Of a stretch of DNA of 25,948 bases, positions 20,753 through 25,948 are shown in pieces. Every line of letters starts with the position of its first letter. The first letter of the stretch is position 1. The stretch is taken from positions 1-25,948 of the forward strand of contig JADGJL010000304.1 of assembly GCA_027600665.1 (NCBI GenBank), written 5' to 3'. The notes under the pieces are model-generated. The model saw nothing but the letters and a program-made list of their open reading frames with translations, was not told the DNA's origin and ran no database searches. The stretch is from Irineochytrium annulatum (taxonomy: Eukaryota > Chytridiomycota > Chytridiomycetes > Chytridiales > Chytridiaceae). The position numbers were made by a program, and so were the translations under genes.

Positions 20753-22078
20753 CGCGAACTTGACTTTTTCAGTGGGTGGGTTGATGCAACTGACCTAGCC
20801 GGAGGTCCGGGCGCAGCGATCGCGGACGATGAAGGATTCGCGCGATGGACGTGGAAGCTTCAGAGACCTGGACGGATCTGTTAGCTTGGGGTGCACTGAG
20901 GCGGCGTCGGAGTCCCGACGTCCGCCAGGGCCCAAGTCTTGCGCTCTTCGTGCTCTCTATGTGCTGGTACAGCAGCGGTTGGGTTTGATCTGCGGCAGAT
21001 GGCCTCGGCACAGGCGGCCATGCGGGTGCGCTTGTGAACAGCCGACAATGAGTTAACTCGCGGTATGCACGCGGACCACACAGGCGACAGTCAGCGGCGA
21101 CGATCACTGGGAGATGGTGGACAACACCGCTGATGGAGCTTGCGGAGCTGGGCCGACCGAGAATAATTGTGTTGCGTCGGTGGAGCGACTATTTTCTTAT
21201 ACCAGCACCTGGCTGACGGCAGGATGGATCAAGGTGCGATCGGGCCGTACGTGAGGGAAGCAAAGGATCAGCTTACCGCGACGGCTGTGCTTGAGCCAAC
21301 GCTGCTCCTGTCGACTTCGACCAGGATTGTTGTTTGCCGTTATCCGCAGATAGCTATTTTCGCGCGATACAGTCGACGCTCCTGAAGGCCGTTGACCCTA
21401 ACAACTTCATTTGTGGGGAAAAAAAAGCTGCGATGAGAGACCTTCGTTTGCCACCCGGCTCTGATCAGCGGTCGGCACACAACCTTTGGCGCTATTCGAG
21501 GATTGCAGCCTCTTCTTACGGCGAAGCGGTATTTTTAGGAGCCATCTCAGCCGTGAGGAACATCAACGACGCTGGGTACGGATATGGGCCGTAAGGGACG
21601 GTACTCGGAGCTTTATTATGGAACTTTAGTGGACGAAAGTCGTCGCCAGCGACGGATGTTGCTGTGCGATTAAGGACGATGGGAGCTTGGCGCATTTAAA
21701 TAGATCACGCTGTTTGCGGGCGCGTTCATAGCGTGCTATTGGGTGTCTCGGATTAGGACGAGTGTGTGCCGAGCGGCTGGAACCGTGCGTGGCAGGTACT
21801 AAAGTCAACGCCGCTCCGAGGTCGCTTTAACAGTTCGCTGCTCTCTGGTATACCTGCGACGTCAGTTCAAGGGTTGTTTGATCATGATGCGCCCTCAAGG
21901 GCGCTGTCTCGTGACACCCACCCGCGTCAGATCTCATTAATTTGAATAGTCGACGATTTGTACAGCCCTTTATTGCCTTGTAGGGTGCCTGAAGACCCGT
22001 TCTGAAGGAGAGCGCGGTCCGCTTCTTGATTCAGCTTAGAGCGACCGTTTTCCACGCTGCGCCGCTAGCCGCACAAAC
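20753..22078. other. Long intergenic region upstream of SCAI
   Basis: 1326 nt between the SCAI start codon and the end of the next minus-strand gene. It must hold the SCAI promoter. Several open stretches exist on the + strand (21167-21385, and 21334-21594 ending AGYGYGP), and minus-strand frames overlap them, but none begins with a convincing start, shows a consistent splice pattern, or resembles a family I know. A 6-bp hairpin lies at 21889-21904. I cannot exclude a short unrecognised gene or a noncoding RNA. Confidence 0.4.
21889..21904. repeat. Perfect short hairpin GCGCCC-TCAA-GGGCGC
   Basis: Six GC base pairs closing a TCAA tetraloop, in the intergenic DNA right of SCAI. It is not followed by a U-run and is not part of a recognisable tRNA. 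Significance unknown. Confidence 0.3.
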
Positions 22079-23471
22079 TCATCCCATTATTGAATCATGC
22101 GGCGACATTAACATTATCGCTCGCTGCTCGTTCCTATCCGCTGTTGGCCTGCGACGACGACTTAAGCACGCGGAAGTACCTCGGCGCAGTCCCAGCGCCA
22201 TCGTTGTCACCACCTGCCGGCCTGCGTCCGACACAGGAACGCTGCAGAACACCAACAAAAATTCCGAACGGGGCCAACCCAGGGACGCTGTTCGCTGAGC
22301 AGTTAGAACAAAACGTGGAAAAAATTGTGAACGTGTAACGTGTAACGAACGCGTAGAGGAAGCCGACGAGTGAGAAGTACATCCAGGGCGGGTATCCGAT
22401 CGTGACGGTGGCCGCCGCAAGCAATATCGTGTAGCCCAAGCAGGTCCCAGCGCCCCACCCCAAGACCGTCAACGTCCAGATCGCGCCTCGGAGGGACGCA
22501 GCGAGCCTCTTGTCGGTCGCGCACGCGTACTGCTTCTGCGTCGTCCCCACACCGCCGCATTCGGCTGTTGAGGCCGCCAGGCCGGATGGCGATGGCGAGG
22601 CTGAGGGCGCTGAAAGCAAGTGCTTGGCGTCGACGAGGTCGCGCAGGCGCTCGCAGAGGCCGCGCCTGGCGACAATGATGACCGTCAGCCAACCGGCGCA
22701 GGTGATAAGCCAGAAGAGCACGTCGACGATGGTGATGATCCCCAGCGCCAGCGCCGCGCTTCCAACGCCGTCCTCCTTGCGCACCTGGTCAGTAAAGTAG
22801 CCCTCGGAGACGTCGCTGAGAGCCGCGAGAACGCCCGGGACGGCCGACAGGCGCAGCCAGAGCCTTCTGGTGGTATTTACGCGCTCATTGGGGCTGGGGT
22901 TTGCCTTGAATATCTGCATCCACGGGCTTCGATTAACGCTTGCAGACGTTGGCCAATCGAGTTCGCGTTTACCATAGCCATCTGCACGTAATACCCAGCG
23001 AGGATGCACATGCCTCGCGAGCCGAAGAGGGTGCTGTCACAGTTGCCGGTAAGTGAGGATAAAAAAACAAAAAGGCTCTGGCAATGAAATCCAATCGCGC
23101 TTACAAGAACACCAAGGAAGACACGTTCCCGAAACCCGACAGTGTGAGCGCGAGCGCCGTCAGGGCGCCATTGGCGGCTCCCAACACCAGCGAGATCTCG
23201 AGCGTGCTCAGAAGGACGGCCGCGCCGCCCTCGCGACGGCCGCTCCACCTTCGGCGGCTGACGACGCTGCTCGCGACGGCCGCTATCCCCGTCGCGGCCG
23301 TGATCCAGCACAATATCGCGAGAGTCTGCGTGAACGGTACGAGGCCGGGTATGAGATCGCGACAAGCAAAGGTCTGGATTTCGGCCTAGGATGGAGATCG
23401 GGAGTCAGCATTAGGCTGTCGCAAACGTAGGCACTCACGAAGAAGCAGCCGCTGTCGGGTTGGGGGGCCAT
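22079..23471 (-). CDS. Unrecognised polytopic (six or seven TM) membrane protein
   Basis: Exons 5' to 3': 23439-23471, 23105-23385, 22973-23033, 22347-22913, 22079-22294; 385 aa. All four introns (53, 71, 59, 52 nt) have GT/AG ends; branch-like TAAC/TAAT/TGAC motifs precede several of the acceptors. It opens MAPQPDSGCFFAEIQTFACR, then hydrophobic segments around LVPFTQTLAILCWITAATGI, LLSTLEISLVLGAANGALTA, FGSRGMCILAGYYVQMAMIF, LSAVPGVLAALSDV (weak), LALGIITIVDVLFWLITCAG, IWTLTVLGWGAGTCLGYTIL and PPWMYFSLVGFLYAF. A 60-residue Ser/Ala/Gly-rich loop precedes the sixth. The basic C-terminus (LGLRRGTSACLSRRRR) is probably cytosolic. The layout suggests a 7TM receptor-like or fungus-specific membrane protein, but I see no DRY, NPxxY or retinal-lysine motif and recognise no family. 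If the last intron is not spliced, the frame ends at 22134 with a different tail. Confidence 0.65.
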
Positions 23472-23784
23472 GGAACGACGCCGGCGTTCGTGGTTGTGAA
23501 CAGAGATTTACGCGTAACCGAAATCGCGCCGATAAACTTGTAAGATCTACAAGGGGGTTTTGCTACCAAACGAGACGGCTGCGACGCCTACGCGGGGGTA
23601 CTGCACACCATTATATATGGGAAGATGGCGTAAGTAATATAAGTAATACCGTTGAGAAAATGTGTTGTGTATTGACCTGGTAATGCAAGGTGTGGTCTGA
23701 TATACAAAAACCATGACGATGCAGAATCAACAAAAGAAAAAAAACTAATAGAAGAAATGAGGGAAATGCGATCGTCCTAGTTTT
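23472..23784. other. Intergenic: membrane-protein promoter and carrier 3' end
   Basis: 313 nt between two minus-strand genes. It contains AT-rich sequence (TTATATATGG near 23611) that could serve the promoter of the 7TM-like gene, and an A-rich run (about 23727-23760, a T-rich tract in the carrier transcript's direction) just past the carrier stop. No gene seen. Confidence 0.45.
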
Positions 23785-25342
23785 CTAATCCTCATCCTCC
23801 CATAGCTGTGAGTTCGCCACCTCAAAGATCAGCAGCCCGATCGCGCTCGGCGGCGTGACCCTGACCAGCTGGGTGCCGATGCCCCTGTAGAACGGCGTGA
23901 GGCCCTTTGCCCTCACGAGCTTGAACACGCTCCTCCAATCCACCTTGGGCTCCCTCGGCGCCGCGGCGCGCGTCGCACCACCACCGGCCTCCATGCCCTC
24001 CTCGGGCACAACGGGCCTCGTCGCGAGTGCATAACCGTTCTCGGCCAGCGCGGCGGGTATGCGGTCGAGAGGGTAGCTGACGGACTGGTAGCCCATGCCC
24101 GCAGCCGTGCCGGCGGCGATGACGGCCGCGACGCTGCCGAGGGTGAGGGTCAAGGTGGGCCGCTGTTTAAGGTTGCCTTCGGGCGATGAGGGATCGGGTA
24201 TGAGGCGGTGTGCCGGCCAGCCGTGGGCGAGGTGTGCGTCGAGAACGAGGCGCTTGCCGAGTTTGCGGAACGTCTCGAAGAAGCCGAAGAAGAGGCCGAA
24301 TCCCTTGTTGATTAACAACATCAGCATGGGGATGAAAAGGCACGGTGTATGAATCGGGGACATACGTACCACAGCATCCTTCCCCACATTGTACCCAAGC
24401 CCGTGATATGAGAACCGAAACTTCCCCCACGCGTTCAAGCCCGGCGGCATTGCCTCTTTAAAGCTCCGTATCATGACGCCAACGACGCCCTCCCCTCTCC
24501 TCGCGACCATCTCGGCCGGATCCACCCTTCTCGTCACATTGTCCAAGGGAGTTGACAGCAGCGCCTGCGCCGCCCCCGCGATTGCCCCCGCCGTGAACGG
24601 GTGATGCTTCACGGACCCCAACACCGCGCCACCCTCCTCACTCTCCTCCTTCTCCTGTAGATACGCCATCGACCCGCTGTATGCGTTGAACAGCACCGCC
24701 CCGACGACGCTGTTGCATATCAGCAGCGGAAGCATGTTCCGCCCGAGCAGACCCCATCCTTCCTCCCTCACAACGCGGCCGACGTAGCCAACGGAGACCC
24801 TCGCGCCCTCCTGCTGGGCCATGGTCGAGAAGAGCAGGAGAGGGTTGACGAGCGAGGGGCGGAAGAGCTTAACCGGGACACGAAAAAACCATTTGAGGAT
24901 ACCTTTGCCGAAGCCCGTAAGGACCATGAGGGACTGGGTAGCGAAGGAGCGGGCCATGCCGGCGAGGACGTTCGGGAGCAAAGAGTGGTCGTCAGCGTCT
25001 GTGGAAGACTCGGAGTCCGGTGGGGACGCCGCGAGGATGGCGTCGGTAAAGGAGGCTGTCGGAGGGTTGGCAATCTTCCGCGCGGAGAAGCTGCGACCGC
25101 CGTTGCTCGGGACTTGGTCTGCCGACGAGGACAAGAGGCTTGATGGTGAGATGGGGGACGAGACCGAATTTAAGGCTGGGGCCGCCGGCTCGCCCACGGA
25201 CGGTCGACGTGACCCTTCCGGCTCCAGCTTTCGGCGTTGATGAGCGCGCCGCTCGTCATCGTCCTCCTCCCGAGCGTGGCGTCGATCAGTCTGTTGAATG
25301 GAAAAGTCAGGCGGTGGACGGAGTGACGAAAGAATCTACCAT
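23785..25342 (-). CDS. Divergent mitochondrial carrier family (SLC25-like) protein
   Basis: Exons 5' to 3': 25340-25342 (ATG only), 24370-25290, 23785-24303; 480 aa, longer than typical carriers (about 300 aa) because of an acidic/Ser-rich N-terminal extension of about 115 residues starting MTDRRHAREEDDDERR. The carrier core shows paired-helix repeats: GYVGRVVREEGWGLLGRNML in repeat 1, TPLDNVTRR with FRFSYHGLGYNVGKDAV and GFGLFFGFFETFRKLGKR in repeat 2, and YPLDRIPAALAE with RAKGLTPFYRGIGTQLVRVT in repeat 3. These match the PxD..G..G architecture of inner-membrane carriers. The Px[DE]xx[KR] signatures are degenerate: Thr and Pro replace the basic residue in repeats 2 and 3, and repeat 1 has PLLLFS. 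Substrate unknown. The intron 24304-24369 (66 nt) is in frame and stop-free, but removing it restores KDAV-GFGLFFG. No ATG lies in frame between the upstream stop and the core, so the ATG-only exon is the best start. Confidence 0.8.
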
Positions 25343-25652
25343 TGCGCCAGAAAGGGAATTCGGATGAATGAGGAGAAGCGCGATTGGATTCTAATAAGCC
25401 TGTGTTGAATGAGAACGAAGACAGTGAGTTGAACAGGTCAGTGGACGGGAGAGAGAGGGACAGAGCTCCGGGCCAACATGACCTGACCGAGATGAGTCGG
25501 AGGCTATCCCGAGCCACCATCATCCTCCCACATCGCCATCGTCCACACCCTGCCGGTGCCGAAGGTCGCTCACCTCGCAGATCGTTGTTAGCAACCGAGA
25601 ATTGACCACGTCACTCCCATTGTTTCACGTTTACAAGCCGCCATGCATACAT
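25343..25652. other. Intergenic / 5' leader of the carrier gene
   Basis: 310 nt between the end of the last partial gene and the carrier ATG, both on the minus strand. On the minus strand there are pyrimidine-rich, TCTC-containing stretches (about 25430-25470) as in a promoter or leader, and a CAACACAG that could end a 5'-UTR intron. No coding sequence recognised. Confidence 0.4.
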
Positions 25653-25912
25653 TCATGCGGATCGCCACTTATGTCTAAGACCTTGACGGCCGTCGAGGAA
25701 GGCCTTCCGGTCCAGGACGAAGTACGAGACGATTCGGTCGCAGAAGTCGTCCTGCGCCGGGGGTTTCTCCGATAGCGCCTGGAGTATTGCCTTGAGGAGC
25801 GTCGTCCGTAAATCCTTTTGCAATGAACCCGTAAATCCCACCTCCCACGCATACCCAGAAGCCCGTCCGCCGCCTATTGCCCCACGCAACGGCCCCGATC
25901 CCCCCATGAACT
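25653..25912 (-). CDS. Last exon of an unrecognised gene (5'-partial)
   Basis: The minus-strand frame from about 25912 to a TGA at 25653-25655 reads FMGGSGPLRGAIGGGRASGY, then TTLLKAILQALSEKPPAQDD and FCDRIVSYFVLDRKAFLDGR. Third positions are strongly C/G, as in the other genes. A TAA in frame just upstream and a CTAG acceptor at 25913-25914 after a TAAC-like branch suggest an internal exon start there rather than translation from the ATG at 25907; the rest of the gene lies right of the window. The region looks helical and soluble at its end. I recognise no family. Confidence 0.5.
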
Positions 25913-25948
25913 CTAGCAGCGATTGTTACGTCGTACGTGTCCCCTCCC

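Noticed and set aside
22134..23009. Single 291-codon frame taken as the whole membrane-protein gene
   Set aside because: It retains introns at both ends: its first 30 or so residues are intron 22914-22972 plus an out-of-frame exon, and its tail runs through a 52-nt intron with a perfect CTAAC branch point.
24304..24369. In-frame 22-residue hydrophobic insert as a real membrane segment of the carrier
   Set aside because: It starts GTACGT, ends AAG, and its removal gives the contiguous carrier sequence KDAV-GFGLFFGFFE.
1..25948. tRNA, rRNA, CRISPR array, transposon or integrated virus
   Set aside because: No regularly spaced repeats, no transposase, integrase or reverse transcriptase motifs in any frame, and no cloverleaf I could fold by eye in the intergenic regions. 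A dedicated tRNA or covariance search was not possible here.

Overview
The window is nuclear DNA from a eukaryote, most likely a zoosporic early-diverging (chytrid-type) fungus. Every recognisable gene is broken by many very short GT-AG introns (about 36-96 nt) with CTAAC/CTGAC-like branch points just before the acceptor. The gene set joins an Ams1/MAN2C1-type cytosolic/vacuolar alpha-mannosidase and VPS13 (general eukaryotic) with Kintoun/DNAAF2, a dynein-arm assembly factor kept only by organisms with motile flagella, and SCAI, known mainly from animals and scattered other eukaryotes. The fungal assignment is inference; a flagellated organism is well supported. There are no bacterial-type operons, no CRISPR array, and no recognisable tRNA, rRNA or transposon.

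Layout, left to right: (1) 2-3578 +, 3' part of a GH38 alpha-mannosidase (16 exons; N-terminus outside the window). (2) 4207-5719 +, Kintoun-like PIH1 protein (3 exons, 452 aa). (3) 6607-17742 +, complete VPS13 lipid-transfer protein (49 exons, about 3007 aa). (4) 18359-20752 -, SCAI (11 exons, 611 aa), convergent with VPS13. (5) 22079-23471 -, unrecognised polytopic membrane protein with six or seven predicted membrane segments (5 exons, 385 aa). (6) 23785-25342 -, divergent mitochondrial-carrier-family protein (3 exons, 480 aa) whose start codon sits alone in its first exon. (7) 25653-25912 -, last exon of an unrecognised gene running off the right edge. All models were spliced by hand. For every complete gene the exon lengths sum to a multiple of three, which is an internal check but not proof.

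The genes do not form a pathway. They are independent housekeeping and flagellar genes: glycan turnover in cytosol/vacuole (mannosidase), dynein preassembly (Kintoun), bulk lipid transfer at membrane contact sites (VPS13), nuclear regulation or repair (SCAI) and transport (carrier). I found no convincing new multi-gene system. The points most worth a second look are gene-structure oddities (stop-free 3n introns, a probable GC-AG intron, an ATG-only exon, a 21-nt exon), the orphan membrane protein, SCAI in a probable fungus, and coding-like intergenic segments I could not attach to a gene.
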